This document shows positions 34,135 to 42,493 of a stretch of DNA of 64,000 nt, in pieces (position 1 is the first letter of the stretch; each line of letters opens with the position of its first letter). Both the position numbers and the translations under genes were made by a program. Below the pieces are notes generated by a model, which saw nothing but the letters and a program-made list of their open reading frames with translations, did no database searches and was not told the origin of the DNA. The DNA comes from Caulobacter sp048541825. GTDB lineage: Bacteria > Pseudomonadota > Alphaproteobacteria > Caulobacterales > Caulobacteraceae. The stretch lies in NCBI RefSeq assembly GCF_048541825.1, contig NZ_CP183332.1, forward strand, positions 1,240,001 through 1,304,000, in the 5' to 3' direction.

Positions 34135-35154
34135 ATGCGATTTCAGTTTGGTGGTCGAAAACAGCCTGAAGCCGCGCCACCGCCCAAGGACGACCCTCTT
34201 GAGGCCGTTTCCGAAGTCCTGGCCGGCCTCAAGGCGATCCAGAACGGCGCGAAGGGCCTCGCCGCGCGCGGCGGCTGGGTCTTCCTGATCAATGACACCA
34301 ACGACTTCTTGAGCTGGCACCTTGGTCTAAAGCGCTGGTCGGACGGCGAGCAGGCCGCCGTCCAGAAAATCCTGAGCGAACGCGCCGGGCTCCTGGCGGG
34401 GCGTTACTATCAGATGTTCATCTGCCCGGAAAAAAGCGTCGTCTATCGCGAGTACCTGCCCGCTGGCCTCGACGCGGTGACGCCGTGCGACGACAGGCCA
34501 GCCCGGGCCATGGCGAGGATGGCTCCCGATGTCGTGCACTATCTGGCGGACCGTTTCGACGCCCTGAAGCGCCTGGGTCTGCTGTTCTTCCGGGGTGATA
34601 CCCACGTCAACTGGATGGGCGCCTACCATGTCTATCGCGAGGCGATCCTGGCGCTGCAGGCGCGCGGCGCGCCGGTGGGGCCGCCGCTGACCTTCAACCA
34701 TCTCCAGCATTTCATCGCGGGCATGGAGGGCGATGTGCTGATCCAGTTGCCCGAGGCGGTGAAGGGTGAGTTCGAGGTTGACGCCTCCCTTGCACGGGTC
34801 GGCAACATGCTGGAGCTGGTGATCTCCCACACCCTGCCGGAAGCCAGAAAACGCGCCCGTCAGGTTCCGACGCCCGAGGGCTTCATCCCCGGCGGCGGCG
34901 GGCGCGAAACGATCATCATGGAGCAGGATGACAAGAGCCTGCCCAAGGCGCTGGTCTTCCGCGATTCCACGGCGACCCTCAGCATCGAATTGCTGGCGCA
35001 GCACTTCTCGCGCTCGGTATTCGTCTGGCACGAAGGTGACGTCATCGGCGATCTGATCGATCGCGAACAACCAGATGTCATCCTGCACTTTGTTGCCGAG
35101 CGGTTCCTGGCGACCTATCCGCGCTCAACGGCGATCAACCACATCCACAAGTAG
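34135..35154 (+). CDS. AlgX/AlgJ-like SGNH-hydrolase-family protein
   Basis: A 339-residue protein resembling alginate O-acetylation proteins AlgX/AlgJ. The features are GWVFLINDTNDFLSWHLG near residue 46, the DTHxN element FFRGDTHVNWMGAYHVYREA near 146 (Asp/His of the catalytic triad) and VFRDSTATLSIELLAQHFS near 278, where Ser would be the nucleophile. No signal peptide or transmembrane helix is visible, unlike AlgX/AlgJ, so its location is uncertain. It lies 75 bases after the halogenase gene; whether they share a transcript is unclear. Confidence 0.75.
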   Translation: MRFQFGGRKQPEAAPPPKDDPLEAVSEVLAGLKAIQNGAKGLAARGGWVFLINDTNDFLSWHLGLKRWSDGEQAAVQKILSERAGLLAGRYYQMFICPEKSVVYREYLPAGLDAVTPCDDRPARAMARMAPDVVHYLADRFDALKRLGLLFFRGDTHVNWMGAYHVYREAILALQARGAPVGPPLTFNHLQHFIAGMEGDVLIQLPEAVKGEFEVDASLARVGNMLELVISHTLPEARKRARQVPTPEGFIPGGGGRETIIMEQDDKSLPKALVFRDSTATLSIELLAQHFSRSVFVWHEGDVIGDLIDREQPDVILHFVAERFLATYPRSTAINHIHK

Positions 35155-35163
35155 GAACCCGAG

Positions 35164-35340
35164 TCACTCGTCGCGTTTTGCGCCGTCGAGCTCGCGGCGC
35201 AGCTTGTCGGCGCGGGCGGCGTCGAGCGCCTTGTCGGCCTTGGCGCGGCCGAACCTGGCGCGGTTCTCGGCGGCACGGGCCTTGTCTTCGACTTTCGCCT
35301 TGGCCTTGCGCGCCCGGTTCAGATTGAGGATCTCGGCCAT
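35164..35340 (-). CDS. DUF4169-family small protein
   Basis: A 58-residue, highly charged helical protein: it starts MAEILNLNRARKAKAKVEDK, continues with RARFGRAKADKALDAAR and ends LRRELDGAKRDE. This is the DUF4169 pattern found widely in alphaproteobacteria. It starts two bases after the stop of the DUF6807 gene and so probably ends that operon. Function unknown; the basic helix might bind nucleic acid. Confidence 0.85.
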   Translation of the reverse strand: MAEILNLNRARKAKAKVEDKARAAENRARFGRAKADKALDAARADKLRRELDGAKRDE

Positions 35341-35342
35341 GG

Positions 35343-36287
35343 TCAGGGCTTTGCGGTCTTTGGCGCAGACGGGCCGGCTGCCGGCGTGGCGGGCCGGATG
35401 ATCAGGGTCTCGCGGAGGCGCAGGGTTTCGTCTTTCTTGAGCACGAACGGCGCGCGGCCAGGGAAGACGCAGTTCTGCATCGACAGGGACTTGCGCAGGA
35501 TCCAGCGCTTGATCGGCTGCTCATTGGCCTTGCAGGTCAGGCCTACGGTCCAGGCCGGAGAGCCGGCCTCTTTGGGCCAGGCAAAGCCCATGGAGGCGCC
35601 TGCATCAAGGGCCGTATCCGTTGGCGTGACGGTCTTGCCGCCCGAGGCGAAGGTCAGTCTGTCGGGGCGCACCAGCCGCAGGGAAAAGCCGCCATAGCCC
35701 TTGGCGTCGTCGCTGCCGCCCAGGCCCAGGGCGTCGACCCGCGCGGTGATCAGGGTGTCGAAGTCGATGCGCCGTGCGCCGTCCTTCAGCGGATAAACCC
35801 TAACCTTCGTCGTTTCTCGCGCCACATAGTCCAGTTCCGGACCGGACGTGACGATCCAGTCGGCGTTGACGGTCAGGGTTCCGCCGCCCTGGGCGTCGCC
35901 CTTGAAGCGCTTTTCCCGCACGTGGAAGGTCAGGCCCTTCATGAACCAGCCGTCGGCCACAAGCTTTCCGTTCACCAGCACCTGATGCCAGCTCCAGAAG
36001 ACGCCACGCTGATGCAGATGATCGGCCGGCTTGTCCTCGGTCAGGACCGTGCCGTCCGGCGCGTACAGCGGATGCACATAGTTCAGTCGGCCCGGCTCGG
36101 CGGCCGGATCCAAGGGCTTGGTTCGGTAGACCAGTACGGTCTTGCCGGCTTCGGTGAGGGTCACCGCATCGTCCGACAGCACAGCGTCGACCCGGGCGCC
36201 GATCGCGGGGTCGGCGTGCGCCATGGCCGCCGGCGTTGACAGGGCCAGCAGGGCGGCCAGGGCGAGGATCGGCGAGCGGCGGATCAT
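35343..36287 (-). CDS. Secreted DUF6807 (PmoA-like) protein
   Basis: A 314-residue exported protein with signal peptide MIRRSPILALAALLALSTPA (cleavage near AMAHA). The conserved segments LNYVHPLYAPDGTVLTED and ADHLHQRGVFWSWHQV are typical of the DUF6807 family, often annotated as methane oxygenase PmoA, a misleading name since there is no metalloenzyme machinery. Family members commonly occur with carbohydrate-acting genes. The start overlaps the upstream GST stop by four bases. Confidence 0.82.
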   Translation of the reverse strand: MIRRSPILALAALLALSTPAAMAHADPAIGARVDAVLSDDAVTLTEAGKTVLVYRTKPLDPAAEPGRLNYVHPLYAPDGTVLTEDKPADHLHQRGVFWSWHQVLVNGKLVADGWFMKGLTFHVREKRFKGDAQGGGTLTVNADWIVTSGPELDYVARETTKVRVYPLKDGARRIDFDTLITARVDALGLGGSDDAKGYGGFSLRLVRPDRLTFASGGKTVTPTDTALDAGASMGFAWPKEAGSPAWTVGLTCKANEQPIKRWILRKSLSMQNCVFPGRAPFVLKKDETLRLRETLIIRPATPAAGPSAPKTAKP

Positions 36288-36871
36288 TGGCTGTCGTCCT
36301 TGGCAAGGGCGCGCGCCAGGGCGGGGCGGGCATTGGCGCGCGCCAGCCAGTCGTCATAGACCGCGTGCGGCGGCAGCATCTGGCGGGCGAACTGCAACAG
36401 ACTGATAAACAGCATGTCGGCCGCCGAGAAGTCGTCGCCCAGCAGCCAGGGCGACTTTTCCAGGGTGGTCCGCAGCCGATCGTCCAGCGCCTGATAGGTC
36501 GCCTTGTCCTCGTCGTCCTGCCGCTGCTTCCACAGATTGACGACTCCAGGCTCAAGCACGCCGGCATAATAGGCCAGCCAGCCGAGATAGGGGCCGCGCA
36601 AGGGGTCGCCCACCTGGGGGCCCAGACCGTTGGCGGGGAACTTGTCGGTCAGATAGAGCGCGATGGCGGCGGATTCGGTGATCAGTACGCCGTCATCCAG
36701 CAGGGCCGGTACCTGGCCATGGGGATGCGGATTGGCCGGGTCTCGAGCGCCCGTCTTGGTCGTCGCGCGATAGATGTCGACGGTTTTGACCTCGTAGGTC
36801 GCGCCGAGTTCTTCCAGCAGCCAGAGGAAGCGCGTCGATCGCGAGCGAGGGGCGTGAAACAGGGTGAGCAT
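36284..36871 (-). CDS. Glutathione S-transferase family protein
   Basis: A 195-residue cytosolic GST. The thioredoxin-like N-terminal domain begins MLTLFHAPRSRSTRFLWLLE with a Ser/Arg-rich active-site loop, and GQVPALLDDGVLITESAAI carries the cis-Pro and the ES glutathione contacts. The all-helical C-terminal domain follows. It overlaps the DUF6807 gene by four bases, so the two are translated together. Substrate unknown. Confidence 0.88.
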   Translation of the reverse strand: MLTLFHAPRSRSTRFLWLLEELGATYEVKTVDIYRATTKTGARDPANPHPHGQVPALLDDGVLITESAAIALYLTDKFPANGLGPQVGDPLRGPYLGWLAYYAGVLEPGVVNLWKQRQDDEDKATYQALDDRLRTTLEKSPWLLGDDFSAADMLFISLLQFARQMLPPHAVYDDWLARANARPALARALAKDDSQ

Positions 36872-36933
36872 CGTCGTCTCCGCTATCCTGGCGCGAACGT
36901 AACCGGAACAAAATGGAGGGGCAAGCCCCCGGT

Positions 36934-37518
36934 TTATGTCTTCCGCAGGTCGGGATCGAGGGTCTGGCCCGGGTCCAGTTGAACCCCGAAGGTGTTCAGG
37001 ATCATGCTGACCTGCGTGTATTGGCCGGCGGTGAAGACCACGTCCATCGCCTGTTTCTCGCTGAAGTGGGTCAGCACAGCGGCCCAGGTCGCGTCGCTGA
37101 TGAAGTGGTCGGCGTTGAGTTCGTCGGCTGCGCGGATCAACGCCGCGTCGGCGGGACTCCAGCCGGCGTCAGGACCAGCCTTGAGTTTGACGATCTCATC
37201 GGGTGTCAGGCCGCAGCGCAGGCCGATCTCAACATGCTGGGTCCACTCGTAACCGCTCCGGCACAGAAAGCCCGTGCGCAGGATGATGATCTCGCGTTCC
37301 CGCGCGGGCAGATCGTTCCTCTTCGAAAGGATGTAGTTGCCCCAGGTCAGGAAGGCCTTCAGCGCGCGGGGGGCATGCGCCATGGTGCGGAAGATGTTCA
37401 GGACGGGCCCGGCCGGGATCACCCCGCCGCCGCCCAGGGATGCCAGGATTTCGGCTTGTTCGGGCGTCTGCCCGTCATTGGGCAGGGGGTGGACCCTGGG
37501 TTGGTTCAATCTCATCAC
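36934..37518 (-). CDS. Carboxymuconolactone decarboxylase-family protein
   Basis: A 194-residue protein of the CMD/AhpD fold. Typical elements are ILASLGGGGVIPAGPVLN, the helical REREIIILRTGFLCRSGYEWTQHV carrying one Cys and the His, and LRCGLTPDEIVKLK. The CxxC pair of peroxidase-active AhpD proteins is not present, so it is not an obvious AhpD. It may act on aromatic lactones or as a peroxiredoxin partner. It lies 62 bases upstream of the GST gene on the same strand. Confidence 0.85.
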   Translation of the reverse strand: MMRLNQPRVHPLPNDGQTPEQAEILASLGGGGVIPAGPVLNIFRTMAHAPRALKAFLTWGNYILSKRNDLPAREREIIILRTGFLCRSGYEWTQHVEIGLRCGLTPDEIVKLKAGPDAGWSPADAALIRAADELNADHFISDATWAAVLTHFSEKQAMDVVFTAGQYTQVSMILNTFGVQLDPGQTLDPDLRKT

Positions 37519-37594
37519 GCGCCTCCCGCTCGCGCGGTCTGGCGCCGCGCCGACCCCAGCATCACTTCATGACAGGCCCAGGGTCAAATGGCTG

Positions 37595-38671
37595 TTAAGC
37601 CGCGCTGTCCAGCAAGGGGGGAAGCGGGCGGTTTCTCTTGATCGACACACTCATGCCAGCCGATGCGTCGACCGTCATCTGCCCCTCAAGCTGCTTGACC
37701 AGGGCCTGTACGATGACCGTTCCCAGGCCGCCATGCTTGGCGGACGAAGAGCCCTCCGCCGCGCCAACGCCATTGTCGACCACGCTCAATTCCCAGTCTC
37801 CCGCTTGGCTGGAGAAGGTGACATTGATCAGGGCGTCCTTCCGGGCGATCGGGAAGGCGTATCTGATGGCATTGATGACCAGCTCGGTGACGATCAGGCC
37901 AATACTCACAGCCTTGTCGGATCCGATAAGGCCGTGGTCGGCGAAGACCTTCAGGGTGATCGGATGGTCCTCGCTGACCATCGACGCGGCCAGGCTGGCG
38001 CACAGCTTGGTGAGATAGGGGCCAACCTCAATCTGGTCGACGCCGCCCGAGGCGTGCAGATGCGACTGCACCTCGGCGACCGAGATGACCCTTTGGTGGG
38101 CGTCCTTGAGATGGAAGCGGGTTTCTTCGGAGGTCACGGCCCGAGCCTTGAGCATCAGGATGCTGGCGATGATCTGCAGGCTGTTGGCCACACGGTGCTG
38201 CATTTCCTGCAGCAGCATCTGCTTTTGGCGCAGAAGCTCCTCTGTGCGTTCGAGCAGGTCTTGCCTTTCCCGCTCGACCAGGCGGCGGGCTGTGATGTCG
38301 GTGAAGGCCAGCAGGATCGTGGAGCTGGAACTGGTCGCGTAGAGAACATTGCGGGCGTTCAGCAGCATCGTGCGACGACCCAGACCCGGAAAGTCGTGAT
38401 CAACCTCGAAACCGTCCATCGCCGTATGTTCGGGGATTATCGTCTCGAGCAGGACGCGAAGGGCCGGGATATCCCACTGGCCGTCGCCCAAGGCATAGAG
38501 CAGGCAGCCTATCGTGTGCTGCGGATCGACCTGGAAGATTTCGTAAAAGGAACGGCTAGCCGCCCGAACAGTGAATCTTGCATCCAAGACCAGAAGAGGC
38601 TCGTGAATCGTATCGACGATCGCCTGAGCTAGAGTTTGAGCGTCTTCAATTTCGTGTATCGTTCGCGTCAT
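37595..38671 (-). CDS. PAS-containing HWE/HisKA_2-type histidine kinase
   Basis: A 358-residue cytoplasmic sensor kinase without transmembrane helices. The N-terminal PAS-like region runs from about residue 15 to 130 (VDTIHEPLLVLDARFTVRAA). The phospho-acceptor is H159 in QEMQHRVANSLQIIASILM, the HisKA_2 H-box, and the ATPase has VTELVINAIRYAFP (N box) and VVDNGVGAA (G1). No receiver domain is fused and no response regulator is adjacent. By analogy such kinases feed the general stress response (PhyR-type) or other pathways; the partner is unknown here. Confidence 0.88.
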   Translation of the reverse strand: MTRTIHEIEDAQTLAQAIVDTIHEPLLVLDARFTVRAASRSFYEIFQVDPQHTIGCLLYALGDGQWDIPALRVLLETIIPEHTAMDGFEVDHDFPGLGRRTMLLNARNVLYATSSSSTILLAFTDITARRLVERERQDLLERTEELLRQKQMLLQEMQHRVANSLQIIASILMLKARAVTSEETRFHLKDAHQRVISVAEVQSHLHASGGVDQIEVGPYLTKLCASLAASMVSEDHPITLKVFADHGLIGSDKAVSIGLIVTELVINAIRYAFPIARKDALINVTFSSQAGDWELSVVDNGVGAAEGSSSAKHGGLGTVIVQALVKQLEGQMTVDASAGMSVSIKRNRPLPPLLDSAA

Positions 38672-39011
38672 CGGCGGGATTTATATCCGATCCTCGACGC
38701 GGCGACTTTGGCGCGGACGGCAGCGGATGGATGCCGATGGAGAAAGTCTACGCGCTTTGCGAGCGGCTGTCGTCAATTGCTTGGTTCGGCGAAAGTGCAG
38801 CGATCTTGCCAAGGCGCCGGCAGTGCCACGTGTCGCCAAGTCTCTGCCATTGCGGCCAGATCCGCCCGCAGGGCCGGTATCTAGGATTGAGCCGCTTGTC
38901 GTTCCACGCACACGGCCTCGCCGAGGCCGTCCCTGGCGCTTCGCATCGGCTCGCTTCAATCGCGCAGTCTTGCACGACCTGAACTCGCCAGTTCGCCGAA
39001 GGCTCTAAGAG
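38672..39011. other. Gene-free stretch
   Basis: No supported gene in these 340 bases; the open frames are short, and none has family likeness. It sits between two minus-strand genes and would carry the promoter of the histidine kinase. I see no strong promoter, terminator or repeat. Confidence 0.5.
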
Positions 39012-39272
39012 CTAGCGCCCGCCGCCGGTGATTTCCTTGATCAGCGCCTGGACCGGACCCTTGCCGCCGTTGTTCCAGACCACCTTCAGGTGGGCCAGGG
39101 TGCGTTCGGCGGCATCGTCGAACTTCCACTCGCACTCGTCGAAGCGGCAGCCGTCGAAAGTCGGGGCTACACCACCGGAATAGACGAGGCGGCAACCGCG
39201 AAACTCGCAGTCCGAAAAGACCTCGCCATCAAGGGCGACGGTCTCGTGGTTGTACATCGTCAGGGTGGGCAT
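39012..39272 (-). CDS. Small protein resembling a pentapeptide repeat fragment
   Basis: An 86-residue protein. The middle (GEVFSDCEFRGCRLVYSGGV, then FDGCRFDECEWKF) has the CxF/xxC periodicity of short pentapeptide-repeat-like beta helices, and the tail (HLKVVWNNGGKGPVQALIKE) is a predicted helix. Function unknown. It follows the 48-residue gene on the same strand with nine bases between, so they are likely one transcript. Confidence 0.7.
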   Translation of the reverse strand: MPTLTMYNHETVALDGEVFSDCEFRGCRLVYSGGVAPTFDGCRFDECEWKFDDAAERTLAHLKVVWNNGGKGPVQALIKEITGGGR

Positions 39273-39281
39273 GAAGGGTCT

Positions 39282-39428
39282 TTACTGGTCGTCGGACGGG
39301 GGCTGATCGCCCTCGGGATTTTGCGCCTGCTTGGCGGCGGCCTTTTCAGCGGCCTTCTCGGCGGCCTTGCGAGCCTTGGCGCGCTCGCGTTCCTGACGTT
39401 CGAAGGAATAGTTGGGGGTACGCGCCAT
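39282..39428 (-). CDS. Small Lys/Ala-rich conserved protein
   Basis: A 48-residue protein on the minus strand: it starts MARTPNYSFERQERERAKAR, runs through an Ala/Lys-rich helix (KAAEKAAEKAAAKQAQ) and ends NPEGDQPPSDDQ. GGAGG lies upstream of the ATG (minus strand: AGGAGGTCTTGA). The opening MARTPNYxFER is a pattern I associate with small alphaproteobacterial hypothetical proteins. The function is unknown. Confidence 0.75.
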   Translation of the reverse strand: MARTPNYSFERQERERAKARKAAEKAAEKAAAKQAQNPEGDQPPSDDQ

Positions 39429-39500
39429 TCAAGACCTCCTTGGTCGCTGGAAGCGCGACGGGCGAGACCCCTAGCGCGCTTTGTGCGCGATGCGCAGTGG

Positions 39501-39526
39501 AATCCTCCCCCGAAGGGGAGGAATCT
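39501..39526. repeat. Single palindromic element between aminotransferase and small gene
   Basis: CCTCCCCCGAAGGGGAGG is a compact hairpin (CCTCCCC/GGGGAGG, 7-bp stem, four-base loop) of the same type as the outer hairpin of the larger elements at 4.6 and 21.3 kb, here as a single unit. It lies just downstream of the minus-strand aminotransferase stop and could help end that transcript. Confidence 0.55.
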
Positions 39527-39532
39527 GTCGAT

Positions 39533-40735
39533 CTACTTAACGTTGCCGCAGAAGCGCTGGATCCGCGAGCAGGCGTCTTCCAGGACATCATTGCTGGTGG
39601 CGTAGCTGATCCGGAAGAACGGCGAGAGGCCGAAAGCCGCGCCATGGACCACGGCGACGCCCTCGGTTTCCAGCAATTCGACGGCGAAATCCTCATCGCT
39701 TTCAATGGTCTTGCCGCTGGGCGCGATCTTGCCGATCAGGCCGGCGCAGGACGGATAGACGTAGAATGCGCCTTCGGGTGTCGGGCAGTGGATGCCGGTG
39801 GCCTGGTTCAGCATCGAGACCACCAGGTCGCGGCGCTCCTGGAATAGCTTGGCGTTGGGCTTGATGAAGTCCTGTGTGCCGTTCAACGCCTCCAGCGCCG
39901 CCCATTGCGAGATGGACGACGGGTTGGAGGTGGTCTGGCTGATCATCTTGGCCATGGCCTTGATCAGCGGCTCTGGGCCGGCGGCGTAGCCGATCCGCCA
40001 GCCGGTCATGGCATAGGCCTTGGAGACGCCGTTCATCGTCAGGGTCCGGTCGTAGAGCCTGGGCTCGACCTGGGCGATGGTGGTGAACTCAAAGTCGTCG
40101 AACACCAGGTGCTCGTACATGTCGTCCGTCAGCACCCAGACCTGGGGGTGCTTGAGCAGCACGTCGGCGATGGCCTGCAGTTCGGCGCGGGTATAGGCGC
40201 CGCCCGAGGGGTTGGACGGGCTGTTGATGATCAGCCACTTCGACCGGGGCGTGATGACCTTTTCGAGGGCTTCGGGCGTGAGCTTGAAGCCGCTCTGGGC
40301 TGTCGTCTCGATCGGCACGGGCGTGCCGCCGGCCAGCAGCACCATGTCGGGGTAGGACACCCAGTAGGGCGCCGGGATGATCACCTCGTCGCCCGGGTTC
40401 AGGGTGGCGACCAGAGCGTTGTAGATCACCGGCTTGCCGCCGGGGGCCACGTGGACCTGGCTGGGCTTGTAGTCGAGGCCGTTCTCGCGCTTGAACTTGG
40501 CGCAGATCGCCGCCTTCAGCTCGGGCATGCCATCGGGGTCAGTGTACTTGGTCTTGCCGGCGCGGATCGCCGCGATGCCGGCTTCCTTGATATTGTCCGG
40601 GGTGTCGAAGTCCGGTTCGCCCGCCGACAGGGCGATGATGTCACGACCGGCAGCCTTCAGAGCGCGCGCCTTGGCGCTGATGGCGATAGTGGCCGACGGT
40701 GCGATGCGCCGCAGGGCGGCGGACTCGAGCGACAT
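39533..40735 (-). CDS. Aspartate aminotransferase (class I pyridoxal-phosphate enzyme)
   Basis: Transfers the amino group between aspartate and 2-oxoglutarate; the prokaryotic class Ib type (AspB/AatA). The start at 40735 (MSLESAALRRIAPSATIAIS) was chosen over an upstream frame because the conserved domain starts there. It has 400 residues. SAGEPDFDTPDNI near residue 40, NSPSNPSGGAYTRAEL near 170, and the pyridoxal-phosphate Lys K239 in NGVSKAYAMTGWRIGYAAG are family-diagnostic, as is FRISYAT near the C-terminus (substrate carboxylate Arg). The gene symbol is left empty because aatA/aspB/aspC cannot be separated by eye. Confidence 0.92.
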   Translation of the reverse strand: MSLESAALRRIAPSATIAISAKARALKAAGRDIIALSAGEPDFDTPDNIKEAGIAAIRAGKTKYTDPDGMPELKAAICAKFKRENGLDYKPSQVHVAPGGKPVIYNALVATLNPGDEVIIPAPYWVSYPDMVLLAGGTPVPIETTAQSGFKLTPEALEKVITPRSKWLIINSPSNPSGGAYTRAELQAIADVLLKHPQVWVLTDDMYEHLVFDDFEFTTIAQVEPRLYDRTLTMNGVSKAYAMTGWRIGYAAGPEPLIKAMAKMISQTTSNPSSISQWAALEALNGTQDFIKPNAKLFQERRDLVVSMLNQATGIHCPTPEGAFYVYPSCAGLIGKIAPSGKTIESDEDFAVELLETEGVAVVHGAAFGLSPFFRISYATSNDVLEDACSRIQRFCGNVK

Positions 40736-40985
40736 TCTTGGGACTCCCCTGGGAAACCGATTTTCAGGATTGCGGCGGTCTTTACGCCTCCGCTTGCTGC
40801 GGCGCAACGCGGGGCGAGCGCTCTTGGGACAGGTGAGGCCTTTGGGCGACAGGCCTGTGGCCTGCCCGCGTCTTGCATCGCTCTCCTGTAGAAGGTGGCG
40901 CTACCATCAATGACAACGAATAGGGCTCTGGACCGCTTCCCCGGCTGGACTTTGGCCCCGACTATGACCTGTCGAAACTCGCCAG

Positions 40986-41519
40986 CTAGCGCTGCAGGCG
41001 CGCCGCGAAGGTCGCCAGGTGGCGGGCCAGATAGGTTCGTGTGGTTTCGTCGGTCAGAACGCCGTCGATGATCCTGGTGTGCGCCTGGCCGACCAGGATC
41101 TCGCCCAGCGGAACGGCCTCGGCTCCAGCGCGCCGCAGCGACAGCCGCAGGGCGTCCTGGGCGCGGACGGTTCCCGTTGCGCCAGGGCTTGCTCCGACCA
41201 GACAGCAGATCTTGCCGGTCAGGGGCGCGGGCTTGCCGCGCGAGGCCCAGTCGATGGCGTTCTTCAGCACTCCGGTGACGCCGCCGTTGTATTCGGGGCA
41301 GGCCAGCAGCAGGGCGTCGGACGCACGGATGGCGTCCTTCCAGGCGGTCACCGCCGGGGGATCGCCCGCATCCTCGACGTCCTGGTTGAACAGCGGCAGG
41401 TCGTGCAGGCCGAAAATCTGGATGGTGACGCCCTCGGGCGCCAGCTCCTGCGCGGCGCGCAGCAGGGCGGTGTTGAACGAGGCAGCGCGCAAGCTGCCGG
41501 AAACGCCAAGAATGTTCAT
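40986..41519 (-). CDS. NADPH-dependent FMN reductase-family protein
   Basis: A flavodoxin-fold oxidoreductase of 177 residues (start MNILGVSGSLRAAS at 41519; an ATG five codons earlier is possible). GSLRAASFN binds the FMN phosphate, LFNQDVE follows near residue 45, and PEYNGGVTGVLKNAIDWASR near residue 80 is the isoalloxazine-side loop. Members include ChrR/azoreductase-like quinone and chromate reductases. The substrate here is not known. Confidence 0.9.
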   Translation of the reverse strand: MNILGVSGSLRAASFNTALLRAAQELAPEGVTIQIFGLHDLPLFNQDVEDAGDPPAVTAWKDAIRASDALLLACPEYNGGVTGVLKNAIDWASRGKPAPLTGKICCLVGASPGATGTVRAQDALRLSLRRAGAEAVPLGEILVGQAHTRIIDGVLTDETTRTYLARHLATFAARLQR

Positions 41520-41605
41520 GTCCTGCCTTCGCATCGCCCAGGCTGGCGATGCGAAAGAGATAGGATCAACCGGCGTGTGCGGCTAGCGCTCGGGCCTGGC
41601 CTATG

Positions 41606-42280
41606 TCAGTTCGCGCTAACGTACAGATCGCTTTGACCGCTCGGCGCCAGGGTTTCCAGATGGTCCCAAAGGCGCTGGATTTCCTGGCTGGCGGCCGAAC
41701 TCGGCTCCCACTCGCAGACCGACCGGCCATGGGCCATCGACTGCTGGAAGGCGGCGCGCGCGCGCAGGCCGACCGGGGCCATGGGCATGCCGGTAAAACG
41801 CAGGGCTTCGGCGGCCTTGAGGACGCTGATGGGCTCGGCGCCATTACGACGGGGCGGGGCCTGGCTGAGGACGATCAGCCCCTTCTTGCCCAGACGGCGC
41901 ACGGCCTCGGCTGACCGCGCGATGGACGCTATGTCCAGAAAGGTGGGGCGGCACACCAGTACGCAGAGGTCGGCGCACTGAACGGCCTGGAGAACATCAG
42001 TGTCAGGCGCGGCCGGCGTGTCGACGATCAGGCAATCATAGCCGCTGTAGCCGGCCATGGCCTTGGTCTGGAACAGCTTGCCGGCGTTGATCTCCATCAG
42101 CGTGGGGCCCGGAGCGACGCGAGCCTTGAGCGCATCGGTCGCTGAGCGCTGTGGGTCGATGTCGGCGATCATGGTCTTGAGGCCCGCCAAATGGGCGGTG
42201 ATGGCCAGATTGACCGATAGAGTTGTCTTGCCGGCCCCGCCCTTGCGAGAAATCACAGCCAGGGTCTTCACGTCGGTCAC
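41606..42280 (-). CDS. Orphan ParA-family ATPase
   Basis: A 224-residue MinD/ParA-type ATPase with the deviant Walker A KGGAGKTTLSVNLA near residue 13, Walker A' IADIDPQRSA near residue 40 and Walker B CLIVDTPAAP near 85. No ParB gene or ParB-type site accompanies it, unlike the chromosomal parAB pair, which is usually near the origin. It probably positions a protein or organelle-like complex (compare MipZ and PpfA/ParC types) or a plasmid-like element; the cargo is unknown. Confidence 0.88.
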   Translation of the reverse strand: MTDVKTLAVISRKGGAGKTTLSVNLAITAHLAGLKTMIADIDPQRSATDALKARVAPGPTLMEINAGKLFQTKAMAGYSGYDCLIVDTPAAPDTDVLQAVQCADLCVLVCRPTFLDIASIARSAEAVRRLGKKGLIVLSQAPPRRNGAEPISVLKAAEALRFTGMPMAPVGLRARAAFQQSMAHGRSVCEWEPSSAASQEIQRLWDHLETLAPSGQSDLYVSAN

Positions 42281-42493
42281 TCCAGTTCAGACACGGTTCT
42301 TGCCCCACCGGCCTGTGGACAAGTAACGTTGTAATGTGAAGGCTTAGCAAATGAATTGTCGTGACGGGCGAGTGCTATCCCTTGAAAAACAAGGGTTGAG
42401 GGCTGTGACGCGGTTAATTCGCCCGCCATCGCGGCGCCGCACGCACGGCTGATGCTTGACCCACCGGCGCCATTGAGCGAGGCAGGAGACGTG

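Noticed and set aside
40914..40989. Remnant of a gene 3' end (frame ending DFGPDYDLSKLAS)
   Set aside because: The in-frame stretch between two stops is only about 20 codons and has no start or ribosome-binding site; the likeness to a malic-enzyme-type tail is too short to defend.
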